Positions 6,134-13,364 are shown, counted from the stretch's first letter. The stretch is 13,364 bases of DNA from Castellaniella sp. UBA6218 (GCA_002421865.1 DISE01000070.1:14317-27680); one strand, 5' to 3'. Numbers and translations: made by a program. Notes: a model not told the origin generated them from the letters alone.

Positions 6134-6184
6134 GCGCACCTTGGTGCGGTGCGCGTGATGCCCGGCTCCGGCCCCGGGGCCGGG
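6134..6184 (-). terminator. Hairpin region after the ABC exporter ATPase gene
   Basis: Two dyads lie directly after the ATPase stop on the - strand. The first is a perfect 16-bp palindrome, CCGGCCCCGGGGCCGG (6168-6183). The second is GCGCACC (6134-6140) with GGTGCGC (6148-6154), a 7-bp stem with a 7-base loop. They are a plausible transcript end for the exporter operon. No T-run follows on the - strand, so confidence is moderate. The rest of 6092-6186 shows no gene and no convincing promoter. Confidence 0.4.
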
Positions 6185-6186
6185 AC

Positions 6187-6900
6187 TTATTCGAAGGGCC
6201 GGCCTTCGCCCGCCTCTTCGTGCGTGGCTCCGTCGCGGATGCGATAAATCCGTTTGAAGGTCGGGATGATTTTTTCATCGTGTGTCACCACGATGATGGC
6301 TGTCCGGTACTGTTGCGCCATGTGGTGCAGGATGCGCACGACCGACAGGGCGCGTTCGCTGTCCAGCGGCGCGGTCGGTTCGTCGGCCAGGATCACGGGG
6401 GGGCGGTTGACCAGGCCCCGCGCAATGGCGACCCGCTGCTGTTCGCCGCCGGAAAGCTGCGGGGGCATGGCATGCGCGCGGTGCGCGACTTCCAGTGAGG
6501 CCAGCACATCCAGCGCCCTGGATCGGGCTTCACGCGTGCCCACGCCCGCCAGCATCGGCAGCAAAGCTACATTGTCCGTGACGTCGAGGAACGGAATGAG
6601 GTAGGGCGCCTGGAAAATGAAGCCGATCCGGTCACGTCGCAGCGCCCGCAGGTCCTTCACCCGCCAGCCGTTGTCGTAGATGACTTCCCCGCCCAGGGTC
6701 ATGCGCCCGCTTGTCGGGTCGATCACGGCGCCCAGGCATTTCAGCAGCGTGCTCTTGCCCGAGCCCGAGGGGCCGATCAGTCCCACGACTTCGCCGGGCG
6801 CGACCGACAGATTGACGTCGCGTAGAGCCAGCACGGCCGTGTCGCCCTGGCCGTACCGTTTGCTGAGACCCTCGATCAGGATTCCGGCGGGATCGGTCAT
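6187..6900 (-). CDS. ABC exporter ATP-binding protein (DevA/MacB/LolD type)
   Basis: The 237-residue nucleotide-binding subunit has Walker A GPSGSGKST (43-51), Q-loop FIFQAPYLIPFLDV (95-107), signature LSGGEQQR (149-156), Walker B VILADEP (169-175), D-loop APLD (177-180) and switch H207. The FQAPYLIPFLDVTDNVALL stretch and the length place it with the MacB/LolD/DevA group that pairs with FtsX-like permeases. It is cytoplasmic and drives the exporter encoded just upstream. The start at 6900 is 4 bases after the permease stop, with GGTGAG just upstream as ribosome-binding site. The cargo cannot be told from the sequence; relatives move lipids, peptides, antibiotics or glycolipids. Confidence 0.9.
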   Translation of the reverse strand: MTDPAGILIEGLSKRYGQGDTAVLALRDVNLSVAPGEVVGLIGPSGSGKSTLLKCLGAVIDPTSGRMTLGGEVIYDNGWRVKDLRALRRDRIGFIFQAPYLIPFLDVTDNVALLPMLAGVGTREARSRALDVLASLEVAHRAHAMPPQLSGGEQQRVAIARGLVNRPPVILADEPTAPLDSERALSVVRILHHMAQQYRTAIIVVTHDEKIIPTFKRIYRIRDGATHEEAGEGRPFE

Positions 6901-6904
6901 GGTC

Positions 6905-8107
6905 TCACCCGATCGCGGTGGCCGGATCGACCCGCAGGGCGATGCGGATGGCCACCAGGCTGGCCAGGGCGCAGATCAGCAGGATGGCGGCCAGTCCTGC
7001 GATGGAATCGGCGGGCACCAGCAGCACATACTTGGGGAAGAGGGGCGCGGAGAATGTCGCCGCGATCCTGCCCGTCATGAATCCGATCAGCCCCAGGGCC
7101 AGCGCCTGTTGCAGGATCATGCCGGCGATGGTGCGGTCGCGTGTGCCGATCAGCTTGAGCACGGCGATTTCCCGGATCTTGTCCATGGTCAGGGTGTAAA
7201 TGATGAAGGCCACGATGGCCGCGCTGACCACGGCCAGAATGACCAGGAACATGCCGATCTGCCGCGCCGAGGATGCCACCAGCTTGTCCACCAGGATGGT
7301 CTCCATCTGAGCCCGCGTGTGGACGGACAGCCGTTGCCAGCGCCGGATGCGGGTGGCGACCTCGGCGGCGTCGGCGCCGGGCGCCAGTGTCACCAGGATG
7401 GCGTTGACGTAGGGATTGGACGTCTGGCTGTCGAGCACGGCACGGAGGGCCGAATCGTTGCCTGGCCGGTTCAGGCCGGGATTGGCGGCGGCGCGTCGGC
7501 GGTTCTGCAGGATGGCGTCGTTGTCCTTCTGGAATTGCGCCTGCTGCGCGTCTTTCAGGGGAATGAAGACCATCGGGTCGCCGCTGGAGGACACCGTGCG
7601 CCGGGTCTGGCCGACGATGGTGTATTCATGACGACGGATGGTGATCCGGTCGCCCAGAGCGAAGCCGGTCGCCACATCCGCCACGGCCTCATAGTGGCCC
7701 AGGACGATCTGACGGCCGGCCACCAGGCTGGGCGGCCAGCCCGGTGTCGCGCCCGGAACGCCCGGGGCCACGCCCACCACCATGATGCGGACGTCGCGGT
7801 CGCGATGGCGCGCCTGCATGGTCAGGTAGGTGACGTTGGCCGCCTGGTCCACGCCCTCCAGGCCCAGAATGCCGCGGTAAGCGTCGTCGGGCAGGCTGGA
7901 GTTCTCGGCATAGGGTCCCTGGGTGTCTTTCTGCACGACCCACAGGTCGGCGCCGCTGTTGTCCAGCAAGGCCCGCGCGTCGGCCACGAGGCCCCGGTAG
8001 ACCCCCGCCATGATCAGTGTCACACCGATCAGCAGCCCCAGGCCGATACCGGTGAACAGAAATTTCCCCCAGGCATGCAGGATGTCGCGCCCGGCCAGAC
8101 TGATCAT
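6905..8107 (-). CDS. ABC exporter permease, FtsX/MacB-like (DevC type)
   Basis: The 400-residue inner-membrane protein has the FtsX/MacB layout: helix 1 (about 15-37), a large periplasmic domain (about 40-280), then three helices (about 285-307, 326-350, 366-390). The conserved cytoplasmic stretch MDKIREIAVLKLIGTRDRTI (308-327) contacts the ATPase. The end VDPATAIG is the common C-terminus of this family, often followed by one or a few residues. The start ATG overlaps the stop of the membrane-fusion gene as ATGA (8104-8107), with GGAG about 9 bases upstream. With the adjacent fusion protein and ATPase it forms a tripartite exporter that would need an outer-membrane channel such as TolC encoded elsewhere. 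Confidence 0.88.
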   Translation of the reverse strand: MISLAGRDILHAWGKFLFTGIGLGLLIGVTLIMAGVYRGLVADARALLDNSGADLWVVQKDTQGPYAENSSLPDDAYRGILGLEGVDQAANVTYLTMQARHRDRDVRIMVVGVAPGVPGATPGWPPSLVAGRQIVLGHYEAVADVATGFALGDRITIRRHEYTIVGQTRRTVSSSGDPMVFIPLKDAQQAQFQKDNDAILQNRRRAAANPGLNRPGNDSALRAVLDSQTSNPYVNAILVTLAPGADAAEVATRIRRWQRLSVHTRAQMETILVDKLVASSARQIGMFLVILAVVSAAIVAFIIYTLTMDKIREIAVLKLIGTRDRTIAGMILQQALALGLIGFMTGRIAATFSAPLFPKYVLLVPADSIAGLAAILLICALASLVAIRIALRVDPATAIG

Positions 8108-9258
8108 GTTGCCGGCTCCGGTTGCCCCGGTCCGGTGTCCCGTACCCGGCTGCGCGCTGTCAGCGGACTGGCGCTGTGGACGATGACCAGGTCGCCGGCA
8201 TGCAGCCCGTCCAGCACCTGGATCATGCCCCGGGCGTCGGTGGCCCCGACGCGGATGGGGGCGAAGACCGGCCGGCCGTCCTGGATGCGCCAGACGCCTG
8301 GCTGCCCGTGCTGCTGATGGATGGCGGCGTTGGACACCACGGGTCCTTGCGGGGTGGCAGGCAGCTCAACCGTGGTTTCCGCCAGTTCGCCCAGGGCGGG
8401 GGCTGGGTCGGGCGGGGAGTCGAAGGCGATCTTGGCCAGCAGTTCCTCGGTGATGGCGTCGGCGACCGGTTCGACGCGGGCGATCCGGCCCGCAACCGGC
8501 TCGGGTCCGCGGGATCGGAGCACAATCCTGACCGCCAGTCCCGCCGACAGGCCTGCGGAGCCGGCCTGGTCGAAGCGCGCATCGATCCATAGCGAGCCGG
8601 GGGCGATCACCTGGATGACAGATTGTCCGGCCATCAGCGTCGTGCCCGGGTCCGCGTCGCGCGTGAGGACGACACCGTCGATGGGCGAGATCAGCGCCAG
8701 GTTGCGTCGCTGGGCCTGCAGTGCGGCCAGTTCGGCCCTCAGCCGCTCGACGTCCTGCTGTGCCGCCAGCAGGGCGGCTTGCGCCAGTTGCAGTTCGTGG
8801 CGCTTGTCGCTGGCGGTTTCTTCGCTGATGGCCGATGCCTTCAGCAGCGTTTCATAGCGCCGCGACTGAATCCCGGCCCGGTCCTGGCGGATGCGCGATT
8901 CCTGCGCCAGAGCGTGCGCTCGGGACAGCGCCGCCGTCTGGGCCTGGATGCGGTCATCGAGGTCCACCGGGTCCATTTCGCCCAGCGTCTGGCCTGCCCG
9001 CACGGAATCGCCCACTTCCACGTCCAGCCGCAGCAGCCGACCCGTCAGGGTCGGGCCGATCCGGTGGATTTCACGGGCCTCGACCGTGCCGATACCCAGG
9101 CGTACCGGACGAATGGAGGCTTCCTGGACCCGTGCCGTGGTGACCGGAATGCGGGCCAGCGGGCCGGACCGCAGGGCGACGTAGACGAACAACGCCAGCA
9201 GGGCCAGGGCAAGCGCGACCAGCAGCATGCGTTTTCCGTCGATGCGCGGCATCCTCAT
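8104..9258 (-). CDS. HlyD/DevB-type membrane-fusion protein of the ABC exporter
   Basis: The 384-residue periplasmic adaptor has one N-terminal membrane anchor (about 11-28). A barrel-sandwich/lipoyl half follows (RIGPTLTGRLLRLDVEVGDSVRAGQTLGEMD, 66-96), then an alpha-helical coiled-coil hairpin rich in Ala, Gln and Arg (about 100-185), the second lipoyl half (LALISPIDGVVLTRDADPGTTL, 187-208) and beta-barrel domains. The frame is open for about 870 bases further upstream, but that part overlaps tetR and ackA in another frame. The start at 9258 is chosen because it gives the membrane anchor, has GGAG 8 bases upstream and overlaps the tetR stop as ATGA (9255-9258). It bridges the permease to an outer-membrane channel. 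It could also be called RND-like, but the next two genes make it an ABC partner. Confidence 0.88.
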   Translation of the reverse strand: MRMPRIDGKRMLLVALALALLALFVYVALRSGPLARIPVTTARVQEASIRPVRLGIGTVEAREIHRIGPTLTGRLLRLDVEVGDSVRAGQTLGEMDPVDLDDRIQAQTAALSRAHALAQESRIRQDRAGIQSRRYETLLKASAISEETASDKRHELQLAQAALLAAQQDVERLRAELAALQAQRRNLALISPIDGVVLTRDADPGTTLMAGQSVIQVIAPGSLWIDARFDQAGSAGLSAGLAVRIVLRSRGPEPVAGRIARVEPVADAITEELLAKIAFDSPPDPAPALGELAETTVELPATPQGPVVSNAAIHQQHGQPGVWRIQDGRPVFAPIRVGATDARGMIQVLDGLHAGDLVIVHSASPLTARSRVRDTGPGQPEPAT

Positions 9259-9866
9259 GATCGGACTCCGATGCCCTGCCGGAACAGGGCGAACAGGGCG
9301 GGTGCCTGGCGTTTCATGCGCTGAATGTCTCCGGCCAGCATCGCCTGGATCACCAGGCCCTGGATCATGCCCAGAAACAGCGCGGGCATGGCGTCCAGGT
9401 CCAGCGCATCCCGCAGCACCCCCATGGCGATGCCCCGTCGGGCCTGCTCCAGCAGCCGGGCCCGGTACTGCTCCAGCAAGGCCCGTACGCGGTTTTTGGC
9501 GGGGGTGGCACGATCGTGCTGGAGTTCGGCGAACAGGATGCGCGGTATGCCCGGGTGGGCGACGATGAAATCCACATGGGCCTGGAACATGGCCTCCAGC
9601 GCCTCCAGCGGTCCATCCGACCGGGCGATGGCCGCATCGACGTGCGCCAGCAGCGTTTTTTCGGCATGAGCCATCACCGCGTCCCAGATGGCCTCCTTGT
9701 TCGGGAAATGACGGAACAGTGCGCCCTGGGTGAGCCGCATGTGCTCGGCGATGGCGGCCGTCGTGATGTCGGCCGGATTGCGGTCTGCGGCCAGTGCGAT
9801 GACCGCCTGCACGGTGGCCGCCCGCCGTTCGTCCGCCGGCAGGTATTTCGGCGAGGATCTGGGCAT
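9255..9866 (-). CDS. TetR-family transcriptional regulator of the exporter operon
   Basis: The 203-residue regulator has an N-terminal TetR helix-turn-helix (about 34-57: ITTAAIAEHMRLTQGALFRHFPNKEAIWDAVM) and an all-helical ligand-binding C-terminal domain with low conservation. It is the first gene of a tight set with the membrane-fusion, permease and ATPase genes, which suggests self-regulation together with the exporter it controls. A palindrome at 9880-9903, just upstream of its start, is the likely operator. The start at 9866 is supported by GGAA about 5 bases upstream and by the usual short N-terminal arm before the first helix. The inducer is unknown; an exported substrate or related compound would be usual. 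Confidence 0.9.
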   Translation of the reverse strand: MPRSSPKYLPADERRAATVQAVIALAADRNPADITTAAIAEHMRLTQGALFRHFPNKEAIWDAVMAHAEKTLLAHVDAAIARSDGPLEALEAMFQAHVDFIVAHPGIPRILFAELQHDRATPAKNRVRALLEQYRARLLEQARRGIAMGVLRDALDLDAMPALFLGMIQGLVIQAMLAGDIQRMKRQAPALFALFRQGIGVRS

Positions 9867-9879
9867 TCCGTTTCCGAAA

Positions 9880-9903
9880 AAGAAAGTAATTGATTACTAT
9901 CTT
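9880..9903. promoter_or_regulatory. Palindromic operator candidate upstream of tetR
   Basis: The core AGTAAT-TG-ATTACT (9885-9898) has perfect 6-bp arms, and symmetry continues outward with one mismatch (9884/9899) to AAGA...TCTT (9880-9903): 10 of 12 pairs match. It lies in a sharply AT-rich patch between the ackA stop and the tetR start. On the - strand a weak promoter, TTCATG and TACTTT with a 17-base spacer, would hold the palindrome in its spacer. That is a typical place for TetR-type repression. Confidence 0.55.
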
Positions 9904-9904
9904 A

Positions 9905-11146
9905 TCATGAAGGCCCGATCTGCGGCCTTTGACTGGATGACGGGGCGAGCAGGTCCAGGGCGTGCCGGGCCGCGATCCATTCCTCGTTGGTGGGCTCCAT
10001 GGCGATCCGCACGGCGCTGTCGGGCGTCGACAGCGTCGTGGCCTGTGCCGCGTTGGCCTCCGGATCCAGTGCCATGCCCAGCCAGTCCAGCGCTTCGCAG
10101 ATCCGCCGCCGCAGCTCGACGCTGTGCTCACCGATCCCGGCCGTGAACACCAGCATGTCCAGCCCGCCCAGCACGGCCGTCAGCGCCCCGATCTCGCGCA
10201 CGATGCGGCGCACATAAAGTGCCAGGGCCAGCCGCGCGCGAGGCTCGCGAGCCTCGACGGCCAGCAGGTCGCGCGGGTCGGGCGAGATGCCCGAAACGCC
10301 CTTCAGTCCGGACTCGTGATACAGGATGCGGCCGACTTCCTCCAGGCTGAGCCGTTCGATCTCCATCAGATACAGCACGGCGCCCGGGTCCAGCGAGCCG
10401 GTACGGGTGCCCATCATCAGGCCATCCAGGGCGGAAAACCCCATGGTGGTGGCCTGGCTGCGAAGATCGCGCATGGCGCACAGGCTGGCACCGCTGCCCA
10501 GGTGGGCGGCGATGACGCGTCCGCGTGCCTGCTCGCCGTGGCGCTCGGGCAGGGCGATGGACAAGTATTCGTACGACAGGCCGTGAAAGCCGTAGCGGCG
10601 CAGGCCGCGTTCCCAGGCATCGTAGGGCAGCGGCAGCATTTGCTCGACCTGTGGGACGGTATGGTGGAAAGCAGTGTCGAAACAGGCCATCTGGGGCAGG
10701 TCGGGCCGTTCGCGCAGCAGGATGTCGATCGCTTCCAGGGCGAAGGGCTGGTGCAACGGCGCCAGGGGGATGTAGCCGCGAAGATCCTCCAGCACGTCGG
10801 TGTCGATGTGCACCGGCGCGAAATACTTGCTGCCTCCGTGAACCACGCGGTGGACGACGGCCGCCAGACGCCCGTCCCCCAACCGTGCGTGCACGCGCTG
10901 CAGGATCAGGTCCAGGGCGCAGCGGTAGGGTTGGGCGGGATCGAGGGAGACGCCGAACGGCGTTACGCCGGTTTCGCCGAAGTCGGGGTGTTCCCCGCCG
11001 ATGCCCTGCACTTTGCCGTTCCAGACGGGCTGCCGGGGCGGAGGATCAGACGCCGTGTCGAACAAGGCGAACTTGATGCTCGACGAGCCGCAGTTCAGCA
11101 CCAGGATCAGGGATGGCCCGCGGGTGTCGGTCCGGTCGATGGTCAT
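9905..11146 (-). CDS. ackA: Acetate kinase (acetate/propionate kinase family)
   Basis: The 413-residue enzyme interconverts acetyl phosphate plus ADP and acetate plus ATP. Signature blocks are LVLNCGSSSIKFALF (15-29, with N18), HRVVHGG (99-105, R100), CFDTAFHHTVP (155-165, D157), YGFHGLSYEYLS (185-196, H188), AHLGSGASLCAM (214-225), GLMMGTRTGSLDPG (242-255, R248) and FTAGIGEHS (334-342, E340). All residues known to matter for catalysis appear kept. The loop reads HLGSGAS where many homologues have HLGNGAS. The start at 11146 is preferred over an in-frame ATG at 11194 because it has GGAG about 9 bases upstream and overlaps the pta stop as ATGA. Propionate or other short acyl phosphates are possible alternative substrates. 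Confidence 0.92.
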   Translation of the reverse strand: MTIDRTDTRGPSLILVLNCGSSSIKFALFDTASDPPPRQPVWNGKVQGIGGEHPDFGETGVTPFGVSLDPAQPYRCALDLILQRVHARLGDGRLAAVVHRVVHGGSKYFAPVHIDTDVLEDLRGYIPLAPLHQPFALEAIDILLRERPDLPQMACFDTAFHHTVPQVEQMLPLPYDAWERGLRRYGFHGLSYEYLSIALPERHGEQARGRVIAAHLGSGASLCAMRDLRSQATTMGFSALDGLMMGTRTGSLDPGAVLYLMEIERLSLEEVGRILYHESGLKGVSGISPDPRDLLAVEAREPRARLALALYVRRIVREIGALTAVLGGLDMLVFTAGIGEHSVELRRRICEALDWLGMALDPEANAAQATTLSTPDSAVRIAMEPTNEEWIAARHALDLLAPSSSQRPQIGPS

Positions 11147-12087
11147 GGGGGCGTACTCCGGTAGTGGTGCGCCAGCAGCAGGGCCAGGGCGCATGAGGCG
11201 ATGCGGGATTCATAGGTGTCGGCGCGACTGGTCAGGACGATCGGTACGCGGGCGCCCAGAACGATCCCGGCGCTGGCCGCGTCGCCCAGGTACATCAGCT
11301 GTTTGGCCAGCATGTTGCCGCTTTCCAGATCGGGTACGACAAGGATGTCGGCGCGGCCGGCGACCTCCGAGCGAATCCCCTTGACCCGTGCGGCGGCCAG
11401 CGAGATCGCGTTGTCGAAGGCCAGCGGTCCGTCGAGCAGTCCCCCGGTGATCTGGCCCCTGTCGGCCATTTTGCACAAGGCGGCCGCGTCCAGCGTGGCC
11501 GGCATGGCGGCGTTCACGGTCTCGACGGCGGCCAGGATGGCCACGCGCGGTTCGGCCACGCCGATGGCGTGCGCCAGGTCGATGGCGTTGCGGATGATGT
11601 CGGCCTTGTGCGCCAGGGTCGGGGCGATGTTGATCGCCGCATCGGTGACGATGAAGGGGCGGGGGTAATGCGGTGTCCGCAGCAGATAGCAGTGGCTGAC
11701 GCGCCGGCTGGTGCGCAGCCCGTCGCGGGCGACCACGGCGCCCATGAGTTCGTCGGTGTGCAGGCTGCCCTTCATCAGCGCGTCGACCTCGCCGGCGCGC
11801 GCCAGCGCCACGGCCTGCTCGGCGGCCGCGTGGCTGTGTGGCGCGTTCTGGATATCGATGTCGCGCAGCGAGATGCCCAGCGTCCCGGCGGTCTGCTCCA
11901 GGCGCGCGCGGGGCGCCACCAGGATGGGGGCGATCAGGCCTTCCCGGCGGGCGTCCAGAGCCGCCTTCAGGCTGGTTTCGTCGCACGGGTGCACGACCGC
12001 CATCCGGATCGGTCCGAGCCCGCGCACCCGCTCCCGCAGGACGCGCAGTCCGTCCCGCCGCGTGTCTTCAGTGTGCATATCGGTCAT
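11143..12087 (-). CDS. pta: Phosphate acetyltransferase (short PTA/PTB type)
   Basis: The 314-residue enzyme belongs to the PTA_PTB family, which exchanges CoA and phosphate on acyl groups. Visible blocks are DALMKGSLHTDELM (102-115), FIVTDAAINIAPTL (145-158), DGPLAFDNAIS (219-229), VVPDLESGNMLAKQLMYLG (250-268) and PIVLTSRADT (282-291). It lacks the long N-terminal domains of E. coli-type Pta. This short form is shared by true phosphotransacetylases, phosphotransbutyrylases and proteins annotated as bifunctional enoyl-CoA hydratase/phosphate acetyltransferase, so the acyl group is not certain. The start at 12087 has AGG 5 bases upstream and lies 7 bases after the phaB stop; it overlaps ackA by 4 bp. 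Pta and AckA together link acyl-CoA to ATP. Confidence 0.88.
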   Translation of the reverse strand: MTDMHTEDTRRDGLRVLRERVRGLGPIRMAVVHPCDETSLKAALDARREGLIAPILVAPRARLEQTAGTLGISLRDIDIQNAPHSHAAAEQAVALARAGEVDALMKGSLHTDELMGAVVARDGLRTSRRVSHCYLLRTPHYPRPFIVTDAAINIAPTLAHKADIIRNAIDLAHAIGVAEPRVAILAAVETVNAAMPATLDAAALCKMADRGQITGGLLDGPLAFDNAISLAAARVKGIRSEVAGRADILVVPDLESGNMLAKQLMYLGDAASAGIVLGARVPIVLTSRADTYESRIASCALALLLAHHYRSTPP

Positions 12088-12094
12088 GGGCGCC

Positions 12095-12841
12095 TCAGAC
12101 CATATGCTGGCCGCCGTTCATGGCCAGGTTGCTGCCCGTCATGAACGCCGCCAGGTCGCTACACACGAAGGCCACCAGCGCGCCGATTTCTTCCGGCCGG
12201 CCCAGACGGCCGACCGGGATCTGGGAGATGATCTGGTTTTCGAGCACGTCGCGGGGAACGGCGGCGACCATCGCGGTGTCCATATAACCCGGGGAAACCG
12301 TGTTGACGGTGATGCCCTTGCGCGCCAGTTCCAGCGCCAGCGACTTGGTGAAGCCGTGGATGCCGGCCTTGGACGCGGCGTAGTTCGTCTGACCGTACTG
12401 GCCCTTGCTGCCGTTGATCGAAGCGATGTTCACGATGCGGCCCCAGCCGGCCTCGATCATGTCGTCGACGAAGGGGTGGGTCACGTTGAACATGGAGTCC
12501 AGATTGGTGCGCAGCACACTGTCCCAGGCGGCTTTCTGCATCTTGCGGAAGGTGCCGTCGCGAGTGATGCCGGCGTTGTTCACCAGGATGTCCACCCGGT
12601 GGCCGTCGGCCCGGATGCGTTCGGCCATGGCCAGGCAGGAGGCTTCATCGGCCACGTCGACGCCGTAGGCATGGAAAGCGTAGCCGTCTTTGGCCTGGGC
12701 TTTCAGCCAGTCCGGGACATGATCGTTGCCGAGGGTATGGGCGACCAGCACGGTATGGCCCTGGTCGCGCAGGGCGCGGGCGATGGCCTGGCCGAGTCCG
12801 CCGGTGCCGCCAGTGACGAGCGCGGTATGGGATGTGGGCAT
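12095..12841 (-). CDS. phaB: Acetoacetyl-CoA reductase (PhaB-type short-chain dehydrogenase)
   Basis: The 248-residue SDR enzyme reduces acetoacetyl-CoA to (R)-3-hydroxybutyryl-CoA, the PHB precursor. It has the nucleotide motif TGGTGGLGQAIA (10-21), NNAGITRD (88-95), catalytic S141, Y154 and K158, and the PhaB hallmarks SINGSKGQYGQTNYAASKAG (141-160) and NGGQHM near the C-terminus. Q148 and Q151 match substrate-contacting glutamines of the Cupriavidus enzyme. AGGAG stands 6 bases before the ATG. No phaC or phaA is in the window; the following genes are pta and ackA, so its product may feed more than polymer synthesis. FabG is the main alternative, but the GQHM end and GQYGQTNY block favour PhaB. 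Cofactor preference is usually NADPH. Confidence 0.9.
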   Translation of the reverse strand: MPTSHTALVTGGTGGLGQAIARALRDQGHTVLVAHTLGNDHVPDWLKAQAKDGYAFHAYGVDVADEASCLAMAERIRADGHRVDILVNNAGITRDGTFRKMQKAAWDSVLRTNLDSMFNVTHPFVDDMIEAGWGRIVNIASINGSKGQYGQTNYAASKAGIHGFTKSLALELARKGITVNTVSPGYMDTAMVAAVPRDVLENQIISQIPVGRLGRPEEIGALVAFVCSDLAAFMTGSNLAMNGGQHMV

Positions 12842-12866
12842 GAAAGACTCCTGGAAAGGTGGACGC

Positions 12867-13364
12867 TCAGGCCATGCTGCCGATCACGGACCGGAAGCGG
12901 CGCAGAGAAAGGTAGAACATGAGGGAACCGATGATCGCCAGGGCCAGGAACGAAGGCCAGACCACGTCCAGGCCCGCGCCCCGGTACAGGATGGCCTGCC
13001 CCAGCTCGACGAAATGGGTGGTGGGCGCGGCCAGCATCAGATCACGGGCCAGCACGGGCATGCTTTCCCGTGGCGTCGTGCCGCCCGAGAGCATCTGCAT
13101 CGGCAGCAGGATCAGGATCATCAGCATGCCGAATTGCGGCATGTTGCGCGCCAGGGTGGCCAGCCAGATGCCCATTGCGGTCATGGCGAACAGATGCAGG
13201 GACGCGCCGGTGAAAAAGAGCGCCAGGGACCCCTCGACCGGCACGTGCAGCAGTCCTCGAACGATGCCGTTGAGCGACAGCGCGGCGGCGGCCAGCACGA
13301 CCAGGCTCATGGACCAGACCTTGGACAGCATGATCTGGGCCGGCGTGACCGGCATCACCAGCAG
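12867..13364 (-). CDS. ABC-2 type transporter permease, C-terminal part (partial)
   Basis: The last 165 codons of an ABC-2 membrane subunit are present; the 5' end lies beyond 13364 and the first visible residues are LLVMPVTPAQIMLSKVW. The motif VMPVTPxxIMLSK and the later LLPMQMLSGGTTPRESMP (about 100-117) are typical of the YhhJ/YadH-like ABC-2 permeases that work with HlyD-type adaptors in drug or polymer export. Hydrophobic segments are seen around SMSLVVLAAAALSL, LHLFAMTAMGIWLATLA, MLMILILLPMQML and FLALAIIGSLMFYLSL. The gene ends 25 bases before phaB on the same strand, so read-through into the metabolic genes is possible. Its ATPase and adaptor are presumably upstream, outside the window. 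Confidence 0.85.
   Translation of the reverse strand: MLVMPVTPAQIMLSKVWSMSLVVLAAAALSLNGIVRGLLHVPVEGSLALFFTGASLHLFAMTAMGIWLATLARNMPQFGMLMILILLPMQMLSGGTTPRESMPVLARDLMLAAPTTHFVELGQAILYRGAGLDVVWPSFLALAIIGSLMFYLSLRRFRSVIGSMA

Noticed and set aside
9259..10131. Upstream extension of the membrane-fusion protein frame by 291 codons
   Set aside because: It overlaps tetR and the end of ackA in another frame, has no recognisable domain, and would bury the membrane anchor internally. The ATG at 9258 has a ribosome-binding site and an ATGA overlap.
11147..11194. A longer ackA starting at 11194
   Set aside because: The extra 16 residues are Pro/Ala-rich and not part of the kinase family. The start at 11146 has a ribosome-binding site and the typical 4-bp overlap with pta.

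Overview
The window is GC-rich, densely coded DNA from a proteobacterium. It is most likely a betaproteobacterium of the Burkholderiales, perhaps Alcaligenaceae (Bordetella/Achromobacter/Castellaniella-like). That placement is inferred from the glutaryl-CoA dehydrogenase tail, the PhaB-type reductase and the gene order, not from a search. Genes on the + strand fill positions 1-5859 and genes on the - strand fill 5882-13364. No tRNA, rRNA, CRISPR array, insertion sequence or phage gene was seen, and no stretch over 300 bases lacks a gene.

Region 1 (1-1522, +): the 3' end of gcdH (glutaryl-CoA dehydrogenase) and a class III CoA-transferase (gcdG-like). Together they suggest glutarate/lysine catabolism, in which glutarate is activated to glutaryl-CoA and oxidised to crotonyl-CoA. 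A GC hairpin follows.

Region 2 (about 1530-5885, +): a four-gene transmembrane redox cluster. It encodes a secreted PepSY-domain protein, a secreted DUF2271 protein, a 736-residue fusion of a PepSY-type four-helix membrane domain with a cytoplasmic flavodoxin/ferredoxin-NADP-reductase module, and ApbE (FAD:protein FMN transferase). The DUF2271 protein carries a D-G-V-T-G-A-S motif matching the ApbE target consensus. The cluster therefore reads as a wire from NADPH through FAD, FMN and probably haem to a covalently flavinylated periplasmic carrier. This is the most interesting part of the window. It ends in a palindrome that contains the stop codons of both convergent genes.

Region 3 (5882-6186, -): a two-helix small membrane protein and a GC-rich hairpin region.

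Region 4 (6187-9903, -): a TetR-family regulator followed by a tripartite ABC exporter (membrane-fusion protein, FtsX-like permease, ATPase; DevBCA/MacB-like). Genes overlap by 4 bp or lie 4 bp apart. An imperfect 24-bp palindrome in an AT-rich patch just upstream is a likely TetR operator.

Region 5 (9905-13364, -): the C-terminal part of an ABC-2 permease, then phaB (acetoacetyl-CoA reductase), a short phosphate acyltransferase (pta) and an acetate kinase (ackA), tightly spaced. The last three could work on acetyl-CoA/acetate or, more speculatively, take 3-hydroxybutyryl-CoA to 3-hydroxybutyrate with ATP formation.
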